DNA of 64,000 nucleotides from Streptomyces sp. Je 1-79 (GCF_025195125.1 NZ_JAMGSL010000006.1:293815-357814); one strand, 5' to 3'. Positions 8,810-18,118 are shown, counted from the first letter of the stretch. Program-made: numbers and translations. The notes: generated by a model not told the origin, from the sequence alone.

Positions 8810-10740
8810 CGGATCCGACGACGGTGACGGCGACAGGGACCGCGCCGGCCGCGGGGGCCTCGGGGGCCTCGGACCGGGCCGAGTCCGGCGCGGACCCGGC
8901 GGCCGCCCCTGCCGGGCACGGTCCGAAGGGCGGCCCCTCCGGGGGTGGGGACCCCTTCGACCGGGACGATCTTCCCACCGCGCCCGGGGCCACCGGCGCC
9001 CTGCTGCGGTCGCTGCTCGCCGCGCACCGCGTGCGGGTGGGCGTCGCCGCGCTCGTCCTCCTCCTCCAGCAGGCCGCCGTGCAGGCCGGACCGCTGCTCG
9101 TGGCGTACGCCATCGACCGCGGCGTACCCGCCTTCCGGGGCGGGGACTACGGGCCGGTCGTGGCCGTCGCCGTCGGGTACCTGCTCTGCGCGGTGGCCGG
9201 CGGCCTCCTCCAGTACGCCTTCGTGCGCGGCGCCGCCCGCGTCAACCAGGACGTACTGCTCGATCTGCGTGGGCGGATCTTCCGCCACGCCCAGGTGCTC
9301 AGCGTCGACTTCCACGAGCGGTACACCTCCGGCCGGCTCATCTCCCGGTCCACCACCGACGTGGAATCCCTCCGCGAACTGCTCGCCGAAGGTCTCCAGG
9401 AGCTGATCGGCGTCGTCCTCGCGTTCGTCTCCATCTCGGCCATGCTGCTCTGGCTCGACCTGGGCATCGGCGCGGTGGCCGTCGCCTCCTTCGTACCGCT
9501 GTACCTGCTCGTACGGGTCTACCAACGGCGCGCGGGCGTCGTCTTCGACGAGCGTTCCACCGCGATCGCGGGCGTGATCGTGAAGTTCGCGGAGACGATG
9601 AACGGGATCCGGCCGGTGCGGGCGTTCCGCCGCGAGCGGGCCAACGACGCCGATTTCGCCGTGCTCAACCGGCGCCACGAGCGCTCCAACGGCGACGCGC
9701 TCCTGGAGATGGCCCGCTATGTCGTCGGCTCGCGGCTCGTCGCGAACACCGCCGTGGCCGGCATGTGTCTGTGGGGCGCGTACCGGGTGGCCGACGGGAC
9801 GCTGGCGCTGGGCGTGCTCGCCGCGGCGGTGCTCTACATGCGGCGGCTCTACGACCCGATCGACCGGCTCGGCATGTTCCTCAACTCGTACCAGTCCGCC
9901 GCCTCCTCCCTCGGCAAGATCGCGGGTCTGCTTGCGCAGGAGCCCGGGGTCCCGGAGGCCACCGTGCCCCGGAGGCTTCCGGCGCGGCCGGACGGGCACC
10001 CCGGCCGGGAGGTGGTCTTCGACGGGGTGCGGTTCGCCTACCGGACGGGCGGCGAGGTGCTGCCCCGCTTCGACCTGACGATCCCGGCGGGCCAGACGGT
10101 CGCCGTCGTCGGCTCCACGGGCGCGGGCAAGTCGACGCTCGCCAAGCTGCTGGCCCGTTTCTACGACCCCACGGAGGGACGGGTGCTGCTCGACGGCGTC
10201 GACGTCCGCGAACTGGAGACGGCCGAACTGCGGCGGGGCGTGGTGATGGTGACCCAGGAGGCGTTCCTGTTCTCCGGGACCGTCGCCGAGAACATCGCGA
10301 TCGGGCGGCCGGACGCGACCCGGGAGGAGATCGAGCGGGCGGCGAAGGAGATCGGCGCGCACGACTTCATCGCGGGGCTGCCGGACGGGTACGACACGGA
10401 CGTACGCAAGCGCGGCGGCCGGATCTCGGCGGGCCAGCGGCAGTTGGTGGCCTTCGCCCGCGCCCTGCTCGCGGACCCGGCGGTCCTGATCCTGGACGAG
10501 GCGACCAGTTCGCTGGACGTGCCGGGCGAGCGGGCGGTGCAGCGGGCGATGGACACGGTGCTCGCGGGCCGGACGGCGGTGGTGATCGCCCACCGTCTCT
10601 CGACGGTGGAGATCGCGGACCGGGTGCTCGTGATGGAGTCCGGCCGGATCGTGGAGGACGGCAGCCCGGCGGAGCTGGTGGGCGGCGAGGGCCGCTTCGC
10701 GACCCTCCACCGCGCCTGGCGGGACAGCCTGGTGGGGTGA
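8806..10740 (+). CDS. Heterodimeric ABC exporter, subunit B (catalytic)
   Basis: Half-exporter of 644 aa with an about 65-residue Ala/Gly/Pro-rich N-terminal tail, six transmembrane helices (about 75-375) and a nucleotide-binding domain. Walker A GSTGAGKSTL, Q-loop TQEAFLF, Walker B LILDEATSSLD with the catalytic Glu, and H-loop AHRLSTV are canonical. The signature is ISAGQRQ, with Ala for the first Gly. Subunit A lacks the catalytic Glu while this subunit's signature is altered, so both defects fall on the same composite site. The ATGA overlap implies coupled translation and 1:1 assembly. Confidence 0.93.
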   Translation: MTDPTTVTATGTAPAAGASGASDRAESGADPAAAPAGHGPKGGPSGGGDPFDRDDLPTAPGATGALLRSLLAAHRVRVGVAALVLLLQQAAVQAGPLLVAYAIDRGVPAFRGGDYGPVVAVAVGYLLCAVAGGLLQYAFVRGAARVNQDVLLDLRGRIFRHAQVLSVDFHERYTSGRLISRSTTDVESLRELLAEGLQELIGVVLAFVSISAMLLWLDLGIGAVAVASFVPLYLLVRVYQRRAGVVFDERSTAIAGVIVKFAETMNGIRPVRAFRRERANDADFAVLNRRHERSNGDALLEMARYVVGSRLVANTAVAGMCLWGAYRVADGTLALGVLAAAVLYMRRLYDPIDRLGMFLNSYQSAASSLGKIAGLLAQEPGVPEATVPRRLPARPDGHPGREVVFDGVRFAYRTGGEVLPRFDLTIPAGQTVAVVGSTGAGKSTLAKLLARFYDPTEGRVLLDGVDVRELETAELRRGVVMVTQEAFLFSGTVAENIAIGRPDATREEIERAAKEIGAHDFIAGLPDGYDTDVRKRGGRISAGQRQLVAFARALLADPAVLILDEATSSLDVPGERAVQRAMDTVLAGRTAVVIAHRLSTVEIADRVLVMESGRIVEDGSPAELVGGEGRFATLHRAWRDSLVG

Positions 10741-10812
10741 CCCCGCGTGGACCTCGGCTGCGTGGACCTCGGCCGTGCGTGGTGACGTCGGGCCGGACCT
10801 CTCCGGCCCTGC

Positions 10813-10838
10813 GGGGTGACGCCGGGAGGCGTCACCCC
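10813..10838. terminator. Bidirectional terminator hairpin
   Basis: Perfect 11-bp stem (GGGGTGACGCC / GGCGTCACCCC) with loop GGGA, between the convergent ABC subunit B and DHA2 exporter genes; no U-tract, as usual in this genus. Just before it a 13-bp unit CGTGGACCTCGGC is repeated at 10746 and 10761. Confidence 0.75.
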
Positions 10839-10842
10839 GGGG

Positions 10843-12321
10843 TCATGTGCTCCGGCGTCGGAGCAGGCCCACGCAGAGCGCCGCGGCCAGGAGCATCACC
10901 AGGGCCGCGCCGCCCGCCGCCCCGTTCAGGGCGTCGGTGAAGGCGGCGCGGGCCGCGTCCAGGACCGGGCCGGGGGACGTGAGCGCCCCGCCCAGGGTCT
11001 CGCGGGCCGCCGCCGGGGCCGAGGCGGGCACGGCGGAGGTGTAGACGGCGGCGCCGATCGAGCCGAGGACCGCCATGCCGAGCGCCCCGCCGAGTTCAGA
11101 GCCCGATTCGAGGACGGCCGCCGCGGCGCCCGCCCGCTCGGGCGGGGCCGCCCCCAGGGCGCTCTCGTTGGCCAGGGTCATGGCGGAGACGAGGCCCGAG
11201 GCGTAGACGGTGGCGCCGGTGAGGACCGCCCAGAGCGGGGTGCCCTGGCCGACGAGGGTCAGCGAAGCGAAGCCGCCCGCGGAGAGCAGGAAGCCGCCCG
11301 CCATCACGTACGCGCGGTCGGTCCGCCGGGCGAGCGCGGCGCCGGCGGGGGCGGCGACCATGACGCCCGCCGAGGGGACCAGGCTCCACAGCGCCGCCTC
11401 GAACGGGCTCTGGCCGAGGACGGACTGGAGGTACTGGGTCAGGAAGACGGCGAAGCCGACGGTGGCGAGCATCGCGAGCAGGTTGGCCAGGACCGGGCCT
11501 CCGTAGGCCCGCTCGCGCAGCAGCGTGAGGTCGACCATCGGTTCCGCGAGCCGGGTCTGGCGGCGCAGGAAGACCAGGCCGAGGAGCAGGCCCGCCACGA
11601 TCGTGAACAGGGGCAGGGTCCGCCCGCCGTCCTCGGCGAGCTCCTTGATGCCGTGGATCAGCGGCAGCAGGGCGGCCAGGGAGAGGAACGCGCTCGGCCA
11701 GTCGAAGCGGCCGCGCGATCGGGGGCCCTTGGACTCCGGCAGGAGGACCGGGCCGAGCAGCAGGAGCAGGACCATCGCGGGCAGGTTGACCAGGAACACC
11801 GAGCCCCACCAGAAGTGTTCGACGAGCGCGCCGCTGACCACCGGGCCGAGGGAGATCCCGCCGGCCATGACGGCCGTCCAGGTGGTGACGGCCTTGGCCC
11901 GCTGGGCCTCGTCACGGAAGAGCGTGCGGATCAGGGCCAGCGTGGACGGCATCAGGCACGCGCCGGCGACGCCGAGGAGCGCGCGGGCGGCGATCAGTTG
12001 CCCGGGGCTGTGGGCGTAGGCGGCGGCGAGGGAGGCGGCCCCGAAGAGTCCGGCGCCGAGGAGCAGGAGCCTGCGGCGGCCGACGCGGTCCCCCAGCGCG
12101 CCCATGGTGATGAGGAGTCCGGCGAGCACGAAGCCGTACATGTCGAGGATCCACAGCTGTTCGGTGGCTCCGGGGCGCAGGTCGGCGCTGATGGAGGGGA
12201 TGGCGAAGTACAGGACGGAGACGTCCATGGAGACGAGGAGCAGCGGCAGCATCAGCACGCCGAGCGCGGTCCATTCGCGACGGCCGGCGAGGGCCGTTTC
12301 CGGTGGTGTCGTGAGCGTCAT
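10843..12321 (-). CDS. MFS exporter, DHA2 (EmrB/QacA) family
   Basis: Proton-driven drug exporter of 492 aa with about 14 hydrophobic segments. Motif A is visible as GALGDRVGRRRLL after the second helix, and motif C-like residues occur in GISLGPVVSGALVEHFWW. ATG at 12321 is chosen because the residues before it in the longer frame are low-complexity and lie antisense to the divergent regulator gene. It is divergent from a GntR-TetR hybrid regulator across 123 bp containing two copies of CTAGTACAC, so it is most likely repressed by that protein and induced by the exported drug. Confidence 0.9.
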   Translation of the reverse strand: MTLTTPPETALAGRREWTALGVLMLPLLLVSMDVSVLYFAIPSISADLRPGATEQLWILDMYGFVLAGLLITMGALGDRVGRRRLLLLGAGLFGAASLAAAYAHSPGQLIAARALLGVAGACLMPSTLALIRTLFRDEAQRAKAVTTWTAVMAGGISLGPVVSGALVEHFWWGSVFLVNLPAMVLLLLLGPVLLPESKGPRSRGRFDWPSAFLSLAALLPLIHGIKELAEDGGRTLPLFTIVAGLLLGLVFLRRQTRLAEPMVDLTLLRERAYGGPVLANLLAMLATVGFAVFLTQYLQSVLGQSPFEAALWSLVPSAGVMVAAPAGAALARRTDRAYVMAGGFLLSAGGFASLTLVGQGTPLWAVLTGATVYASGLVSAMTLANESALGAAPPERAGAAAAVLESGSELGGALGMAVLGSIGAAVYTSAVPASAPAAARETLGGALTSPGPVLDAARAAFTDALNGAAGGAALVMLLAAALCVGLLRRRST

Positions 12322-12364
12322 GCGGGGAGCGAAGCAGCCCCGTGCGTACGGTGCCACCGCCGTC

Positions 12365-12436
12365 CTAGTACACCCTCGGACCGGCGGTGAACCACCAGGT
12401 CGTCCCCGCGTACGGGGGTCAGGTGCACTAGTACAC
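12365..12436. promoter_or_regulatory. Divergent promoter/operator region with two CTAGTACAC boxes
   Basis: CTAGTACAC occurs at 12365-12373 and 12428-12436, same orientation, 63 bp apart (six helical turns). The second copy is part of the near-palindrome GTGCACTAGTACAC (12423-12436). TACACT at 12432-12437 sits seven bases before the regulator's GTG, a leaderless arrangement, so a protein bound there would block its own promoter. The first copy lies 44 bp upstream of the exporter start. Confidence 0.6.
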
Positions 12437-12444
12437 TGCCCGCC

Positions 12445-13344
12445 GTGACGACCCCGCCGCCCTACCTCGCCATCGCCGCCGAGATCCGTCGGAGGGTCCA
12501 GGCGGGGGAGCTCTCTCCCGGCGACCGTGTCCCCTCCACCCGGGCGATCACCCGCGAGTGGGGCGTGGCGATGGCGACCGCCACCAAGGCCCTGGCCGCG
12601 CTGCGCCAGGAAGGGCTCGTCAGGGTCGAGCCGGGCGTGGGGACGGTGGTGGCCCGGTCGGCCAGCGCTCCGGCGGCGGAGCCGCTGAGCCGTGACCGGA
12701 TCGTCCGTGCCGCGCTCGAACTCGCCGACGCCGAGGGCCTTTCGGCGCTGTCGATGCGCCGGATCGCCACGGGTCTGGGCACGTCGACGATGGCGCTGTA
12801 CCGGCATGTGTCGGGCAAGGGCGAGCTGGTGCGGCTGATGACGGACGCGGTCTGCGGGGAGGTGCCGTTGGGGCCGGTGCCTCCCCACTGGCGTACGGGT
12901 CTCGAGCACGCGGCCCGCTGGCTGCGGGCGGTCTACGCCCGGCACCGCTGGATGGCGCACGCGATGGCCTCGTTCACCCGGCCGATCGCCTCACCGAACG
13001 CGATGGCGTACACGGAGTGGGTGCTGGGGGCGCTGCGGGGAACGCCCCTGACGCCGTTCGAGAAGATCCACACCCATCTGGTGATCTTCGCCTATGTCCA
13101 AGGGGTGGCCATGGCGGACGACCTGGAGGAGCAGGCCCGGCAGGACTCGGGGATCTCGGACGGCGAGTGGATGGAGCGGAACGAGCCACGGTACGACGCG
13201 ATCTCGGGCGGGGGCGCGTACCCGCTGCTCAGCTCGCTGAGCGAGGGCGAGGAGTTCGAGCTCGACCTCGGCACGCTCTTCGAATTCGGGCTCAGGAGAA
13301 CGCTGGACGGCGTCGCGGCCATGATCGACGAAACGTCCGGTTAA
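12445..13344 (+). CDS. GntR-TetR hybrid transcriptional regulator
   Basis: 299-aa DNA-binding protein with two helix-turn-helix modules in one chain. Residues 1-75 are a GntR winged helix (YLAIAAEIRRRVQAGELSPGDRVPSTR, then VEPGVGTVV). Residues about 83-130 are a TetR HTH (RIVRAALELADAEGLSALSMRRIA, then MALYRHVSGKGELV), followed by a TetR C-terminal ligand domain. Such GntR-TetR fusions are a known actinobacterial class. Divergent from the DHA2 exporter and likely its repressor and its own. The GTG start follows a -10 element by seven bases. Confidence 0.88.
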   Translation: MTTPPPYLAIAAEIRRRVQAGELSPGDRVPSTRAITREWGVAMATATKALAALRQEGLVRVEPGVGTVVARSASAPAAEPLSRDRIVRAALELADAEGLSALSMRRIATGLGTSTMALYRHVSGKGELVRLMTDAVCGEVPLGPVPPHWRTGLEHAARWLRAVYARHRWMAHAMASFTRPIASPNAMAYTEWVLGALRGTPLTPFEKIHTHLVIFAYVQGVAMADDLEEQARQDSGISDGEWMERNEPRYDAISGGGAYPLLSSLSEGEEFELDLGTLFEFGLRRTLDGVAAMIDETSG

Positions 13345-13527
13345 CGAACACGACCTTTCGGGCACCGGACGATTTCCGGCCAACTTGTTGACGCGCTCCT
13401 GACAGATGCCCGTCACGGCTGCCACTCTCTCCCCGACTCGTAAGTGAGTTCGCGCTCCACAGCTCTGTTTGCACTGCCCGGACGACCCACCCAGCCGTCC
13501 GGTACCCCCCTCGCAAAAGGAGTCTGC

Positions 13528-15558
13528 GTGAGATCCACGCCCAGCCGTCGCGCCACCGCGACCGGCGCTCTGATCGCTGCCGCCGCCATGATCGCCGTGA
13601 CCGTCCAGTCGGGTGCCGCCACCGCGGCGGACACCCCGTGGTCGGCCGCTCCGAAGTCCCAGGCCGGCACCCAGGCGAACCCCGGCAAGCTGCCGGCCGA
13701 CCTGTCCCCCGCGCAGCGCACCGCGCTGATACGCGCGGCGGACGCCGACAAGGCGGCGACCGCCAAGTCCCTCGGCCTCGGCGCGCAGGAGAAGCTCGTC
13801 GTCCGCGACGTCGTCCAGGACCGTGACGGCACGACCCACACGCGGTACGAGCGCACCTATGCCGGACTCCCGGTCCTCGGCGGCGACCTGGTCGTCCAGG
13901 AGACCAAGGCCGGAGTGGCCCAGGGGGTCACCAAGGCCTCCCGCGCGGAGCTGAAGAACGTCGACCTGACCGCCGACGTCGCCCCGGCCGCCGCCGAGAA
14001 GCAGGCGCTCGGCGCCGCCGCCGCGGAGGGCTCGAAGAAGACCTCCGCCGAGCGCGCCCCGCGCAAGGTCGTCTGGATGGCGCAGGGTTCGCCCGTCCTC
14101 GCGTACGAGACCGTCGTCGGCGGCCTCCAGCACGACGGCACCCCGAACGAGCTGCACGTCGTCACCGACGCCACCTCCGGCGCCAAGCTGTACGAGTGGC
14201 AGGCCGTCCACACCGGTACCGGCAACACGCAGTACAGCGGCCAGGTGACGCTGGGCACCGCGCCCTCGTACACGCTGACCGACACCGGCCGCGGCAACCA
14301 CAAGACGTACAACCTCAACCGGGGTACGTCCGGCACCGGAACGCTCTTCTCCGGCTCGGACGACGTCTGGGGCGACGGCACCCCGCAGAACGCGGAGACC
14401 GCGGGCGCGGACGCGCACTTCGGCGCCGGGGTCACCTGGGACTACTACAAGAACGTGCACGGCCGTTCCGGCATCCGCGGTGACGGCGTCGGCGCGTACT
14501 CCCGGGTCCACTACGGCAACGCGTACGTCAACGCCTTCTGGCAGGACTCCTGCTTCTGCATGACGTACGGCGACGGCGCGGGCAACACCAAGCCGCTCAC
14601 CTCGATCGACGTGGCCGCGCACGAGATGACGCACGGCGTCACCTCGAACACGGCCGGTCTGGTCTACAGCGGGGAGTCCGGCGGCCTGAACGAGGCCACC
14701 TCCGACATCTTCGCGGCGGCCGTCGAGTTCTACGCCAACAACGCCTCGGACAAGGGCGACTACCTCGTCGGCGAGAAGATCGACATCCGCGGCAACGGCA
14801 CCCCGCTGCGGTACATGGACAAGCCGAGCAAGGACGGCTCGTCCAAGGACGCCTGGTACTCGGGCATCGGCGGCATCGACGTCCACTACTCCTCGGGCCC
14901 GGCGAACCACTGGTTCTACCTGCTCTCCGAGGGCAGCGGCGCCAAGACCGTCAACGGCGTCAACTACGACTCGCCGACCTCCGACGGCCTGCCCGTCACC
15001 GGCATCGGCCGGGACAAGGCCGCGCTGATCTGGTTCAAGGCGCTCACCACCAAGTTCAGCTCGAACACGAACTACGCCGGTGCCCGCACCGGTACGGTCG
15101 CGGTCGCCACCGAGCTGTACGGCGCCGGCAGCCCCGAGGTCCTGGCCGTCGAGCACGCCTGGGCCGGCATCAACGTGGGCGCGCGCCCCGGCGGCGGCAA
15201 CCCCGACCCGGGCAAGGTCTTCGAGAACACGGCCGACGTGTCCGTCCCGGACAACGGCGCCGCGGTGACCTCCACGGTCAACGTCACCGGCGTCACGGGC
15301 AACGCCCCCTCGGCCCTCAAGGTCGACGTGAACATCGTCCACACCTACCGCGGTGACCTCGTCGTCGACCTCGTCGCCCCGGACGGCTCGGTCTACAACC
15401 TGCACAACCGGTCCGGCGGCAGCGCCGACAACATCGTCCAGACCTACACCGTGAACGCCTCCTCGGAGGTCGCCAACGGCGCCTGGAAACTCCGCGTCCA
15501 GGACAAGGCCTCGATCGACACCGGGTACATCAACAGCGTCAAGCTGACCTTCCCGTAA
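13528..15558 (+). CDS. Secreted M4 (thermolysin-type) metalloprotease with P domain
   Basis: Extracellular neutral zinc protease, 676 aa. A signal peptide (RSTPSRRATATGALIAAAAMIAV) leads into an FTP propeptide domain (about 85-135) and a PepSY-like stretch. The catalytic domain follows: HEMTH at 365-369 supplies two zinc His, Glu389 in NEATSD is the third ligand (24 residues on, as in thermolysin), and His453 matches thermolysin His231. The last about 110 residues are a P/proprotein-convertase-like domain (TYRGDLVVDLVAPDG). The GTG start has AAAGGAG seven bases upstream; the longer frame is rejected. A terminator follows closely. Confidence 0.95.
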   Translation: MRSTPSRRATATGALIAAAAMIAVTVQSGAATAADTPWSAAPKSQAGTQANPGKLPADLSPAQRTALIRAADADKAATAKSLGLGAQEKLVVRDVVQDRDGTTHTRYERTYAGLPVLGGDLVVQETKAGVAQGVTKASRAELKNVDLTADVAPAAAEKQALGAAAAEGSKKTSAERAPRKVVWMAQGSPVLAYETVVGGLQHDGTPNELHVVTDATSGAKLYEWQAVHTGTGNTQYSGQVTLGTAPSYTLTDTGRGNHKTYNLNRGTSGTGTLFSGSDDVWGDGTPQNAETAGADAHFGAGVTWDYYKNVHGRSGIRGDGVGAYSRVHYGNAYVNAFWQDSCFCMTYGDGAGNTKPLTSIDVAAHEMTHGVTSNTAGLVYSGESGGLNEATSDIFAAAVEFYANNASDKGDYLVGEKIDIRGNGTPLRYMDKPSKDGSSKDAWYSGIGGIDVHYSSGPANHWFYLLSEGSGAKTVNGVNYDSPTSDGLPVTGIGRDKAALIWFKALTTKFSSNTNYAGARTGTVAVATELYGAGSPEVLAVEHAWAGINVGARPGGGNPDPGKVFENTADVSVPDNGAAVTSTVNVTGVTGNAPSALKVDVNIVHTYRGDLVVDLVAPDGSVYNLHNRSGGSADNIVQTYTVNASSEVANGAWKLRVQDKASIDTGYINSVKLTFP

Positions 15559-15590
15559 CCCCCTGGTGGGGTAGGCGGAAGACAGCCGGC

Positions 15591-15624
15591 GGACGCCCGG
15601 AGGGAACCTTCCCTCCGGGCGTCC
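15591..15624. terminator. Strong hairpin terminator after the M4 protease
   Basis: Perfect 16-bp stem (GGACGCCCGGAGGGAA and its complement) with a two-base CC loop, beginning 33 bp after the protease stop and ending 27 bp before the next gene's -10 element. Confidence 0.85.
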
Positions 15625-15663
15625 GCGCGTCTGCGCGTCCCTGCGTCTGCGTAGGGTGGCCGG

Positions 15664-16317
15664 ATGATCAGGCTGCTGCTCGCGGACGACGAGACGATGA
15701 TCCGGGCGGGGGTACGGGCGATCCTCGCCGCCGATCCGGGGATCGAGGTGGTCGCGGAGGCCGGGGACGGCCGGGAGGCCGTCGAGCTCACGCGCCGTCA
15801 TCACCCGGACGTGGTCCTGCTCGACATCCGCATGCCGCGGCTCGACGGGCTCGGGGCGGCGCGGGAGCTGCGCCGCGTGGCCCCGGACACGGCGGTCCTG
15901 ATGCTGACGACGTTCTCGGAGGACGAGTACATCGCCCGCGCCCTCGGCTCGGGCGCCGCCGGGTTCCTGCTCAAGTCCGGCGATCCCCGGGAGCTGCTCG
16001 CGGGGGTGCGCGCGGTGGCCGGCGGGGCCGCGTTCCTCTCCCCCGAGGTCACCCGCCGGGTCATCGCGCACCTTCCGACGGGCCGGCTCTCCCGCGCGGC
16101 GGAGGCGCGGGAGCGGCTGGAGCCGTTGACGGCCCGGGAGCGCGAGGTCGTGGGCCTCGTCGGCGCGGGCCTGTCGAACGGCGAGATCGCCGCCCGGCTG
16201 TACGTCGTGGAGGGCACCGTGAAGGCCCATGTGAGCGCCGTCCTCGCCCGCCTCGGCCTGAAGAACCGGGTGCAGCTGGCGATCCTGGCGTACGAGGCGG
16301 GGCTGGTGGAGGACTGA
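15664..16317 (+). CDS. NarL/LuxR-family response regulator
   Basis: 217 aa: receiver domain with acidic pair in LLADDE and phospho-acceptor Asp54 in VVLLDIRMP, then a LuxR HTH (LTAREREVVGLVGAGLSNGEIAARLYV, VKAHVSAVLARLGL). TAGGGT lies six bases before the ATG, so translation is probably leaderless. The cognate kinase follows after 123 bp on the same strand, regulator first, the reverse of the 2.2-4.2 kb pair. Targets are unknown; the neighbouring secreted protease and polysaccharide lyase are only positional candidates. Confidence 0.9.
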   Translation: MIRLLLADDETMIRAGVRAILAADPGIEVVAEAGDGREAVELTRRHHPDVVLLDIRMPRLDGLGAARELRRVAPDTAVLMLTTFSEDEYIARALGSGAAGFLLKSGDPRELLAGVRAVAGGAAFLSPEVTRRVIAHLPTGRLSRAAEARERLEPLTAREREVVGLVGAGLSNGEIAARLYVVEGTVKAHVSAVLARLGLKNRVQLAILAYEAGLVED

Positions 16318-16440
16318 CCACCCCGCCGCCGGGACGGGCCGGGCCGGGAGCCGTGAGGACTGACCGCCCCGCCGGGGCGGGAGCCGTGAGGGCTACTTTC
16401 GTCAGGGGTGCCTGGCCCGCGCGTCCGGCAAGCTGGGCGG

Positions 16441-18111
16441 ATGCGCCGTGAACGACTCCGGGACCTGCTGCTCGACCTGGGCCTGTGGGGCCTGCTCGCC
16501 ACCCCCGTGCTGCTGCGCCTCGACCCCCACGACGGCGGCTCCTGGGGTCAGGTCGCCGTGGGGGTCGTCGCGCTCGGTGCGGCCGTGGCCTGCTGCCGGT
16601 CCCTGCCGCTGCTCTCGCTCGCCGTCGCCGTCGCGCTGAGCCTCGCCACCTCCCCGGAGCTGTTCACCCCCGCGTACGCGCTCGCGCTCGTCGCCTTCGG
16701 GTATCTCGCCGGGCGTCGGCAGCGGCGGACGCGGGCCGCCCTGGCCCTGTTCGCCGCGGTCGCGGCGCTCGGCTTCGCGCTCGTCCCGCTCTCGGAAGGG
16801 AACGTCTCCCAGGGGTTCACCGTCGTCCTGGTCCTCGCCCTGGCGATCGTCGCGCCCTGGCTGACGGGCCGGTACGTGCGCCAGTACGCGCGGCTCGTCC
16901 GGGCGGGCTGGGAGCTGGCCGCGCGCATGGAGCACGAGCAGGCCGCCGTCGCCGACCGGGAGCGGCTGCGCGAACGCTCCCGTATCGCGGGCGACATGCA
17001 CGACTCGCTCGGTCACGACCTCGCCCTGATCGCGCTGCGTGCCGCCGCGCTGGAGGTCGATCCGGGGCTCGGCGCCCGGCAGCAGGCCGCGGCCGGGGAG
17101 CTGCGCGTGGCGGCCGCCGACGCGACGGCCCGGCTGCGGGACATCATCGGTGTCCTCAGGCCGGACGAGGAGGAGGGGCGGGGCGGCGGCGCCCCGACGG
17201 CCCCGGCCGGGGAGACGGTCGAGGAGGTCGTGGAGCGGGCGGGCGCCTCCGGGCTGCGGGTGGAGCTGACGGTGACCGGGCCGGAGGGCGGCACACCGCC
17301 GATGGTCGACCGGGCGGTCCACCGGCTGGTGGTGGAGGCCCTCACGAACGCGGCCAAGCACGCGCCGGGCGCCCCGGTCCGGGTCGCACTGGAGCGCGCG
17401 GGCTCCACGCTGACCGTGGCGGTGTCCAACGGCCCCGGGACCGGACGGTCCGCCGGCGGCCCGGACCGTACGGCCCCGGCGCGGACCGGTGACGCCGGTG
17501 ACGCCGGTGGCGCCGGGGACCGCCCGGCCGGCCCGGTCTCCGGCGGCACCGGGCTCGTCGGCCTCGACGAGCGCGTGCGGCTGGCCGGCGGGCGGCTGAC
17601 CCATGGGGCCCGCGCGGACGGCGGGTTCGCCGTCCGCGCGGTGCTGCCGCTGGAGCCGGGTGCCGCGGCGCGGGCCGCCGTCGCGAGCACCGGCGCCACC
17701 GGGGCGGCCGCCGCCGCGCGGCGCGCGGGGCCGATCGCGGCGCCCACCTCCGTACGGGAACGGGAGCGGGCGCGGCGGGAGGTGCGGCGGGGGCTCGCGC
17801 AGGCGATCTGGATCCCGCTCGCGCTGGTCGCCGCGCTCGGTCTCGTGATGCTGCTCTTCGGTCTGTGGACGCAGTCCCGGTCGTTCCTGGACCGGGACGA
17901 CTACGTCTCGCTGCGTGTCGGCGATCCGCTCTCCGCCGACGCCGAACGCCTCCCCCCGCACCCGCTGGACGGGCCGCCCGCCGCGGTCCCGCCGGAGCCG
18001 CCCGGCATGGACAGCTGTCTGTACTACCGGGCGGCGATGACCGCCACGGTGCCCGTCTACCGGCTCTGTCTCGTCGACGGCCGGCTGGCCGAGAAGGCGG
18101 TCGTGGGGTGA
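16441..18111 (+). CDS. DesK-type histidine kinase with an extra C-terminal membrane anchor and tail
   Basis: 556 aa. About five hydrophobic segments fill residues 15-150. HisKA_3 follows with phospho-acceptor His187 in GDMHDSLGHDL, then an HATPase_c domain whose G2-like motif reads SGGTGLVGLDERVRLAGG after a Gly/Ala/Asp-rich insert. Unusually, the protein continues: a basic linker, a transmembrane helix (about 454-476, IWIPLALVAALGLVMLLFG) and an about 80-residue tail with two Cys (DSCLYYRA, YRLCLVDG) that would be extracytoplasmic. ATG at 16441 is preferred; the 11 extra codons upstream lack a better site. Pairs with the regulator just upstream. Confidence 0.87.
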   Translation: MRRERLRDLLLDLGLWGLLATPVLLRLDPHDGGSWGQVAVGVVALGAAVACCRSLPLLSLAVAVALSLATSPELFTPAYALALVAFGYLAGRRQRRTRAALALFAAVAALGFALVPLSEGNVSQGFTVVLVLALAIVAPWLTGRYVRQYARLVRAGWELAARMEHEQAAVADRERLRERSRIAGDMHDSLGHDLALIALRAAALEVDPGLGARQQAAAGELRVAAADATARLRDIIGVLRPDEEEGRGGGAPTAPAGETVEEVVERAGASGLRVELTVTGPEGGTPPMVDRAVHRLVVEALTNAAKHAPGAPVRVALERAGSTLTVAVSNGPGTGRSAGGPDRTAPARTGDAGDAGGAGDRPAGPVSGGTGLVGLDERVRLAGGRLTHGARADGGFAVRAVLPLEPGAAARAAVASTGATGAAAAARRAGPIAAPTSVRERERARREVRRGLAQAIWIPLALVAALGLVMLLFGLWTQSRSFLDRDDYVSLRVGDPLSADAERLPPHPLDGPPAAVPPEPPGMDSCLYYRAAMTATVPVYRLCLVDGRLAEKAVVG

Positions 18112-18118
18112 GACGGCG

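Noticed and set aside
6947..10710. Two long minus-strand frames opposite the ABC exporter genes
   Set aside because: Antisense shadows of genes with intact Walker, signature and H-loop motifs; no start signals or domains.
12991..16230. Very long minus-strand open frame (over 1,000 codons) opposite the GntR-TetR, M4 protease and regulator genes
   Set aside because: It is antisense to three clear genes, its translation is low-complexity Arg/Val/Gly and no domain is visible; an artefact of high GC.
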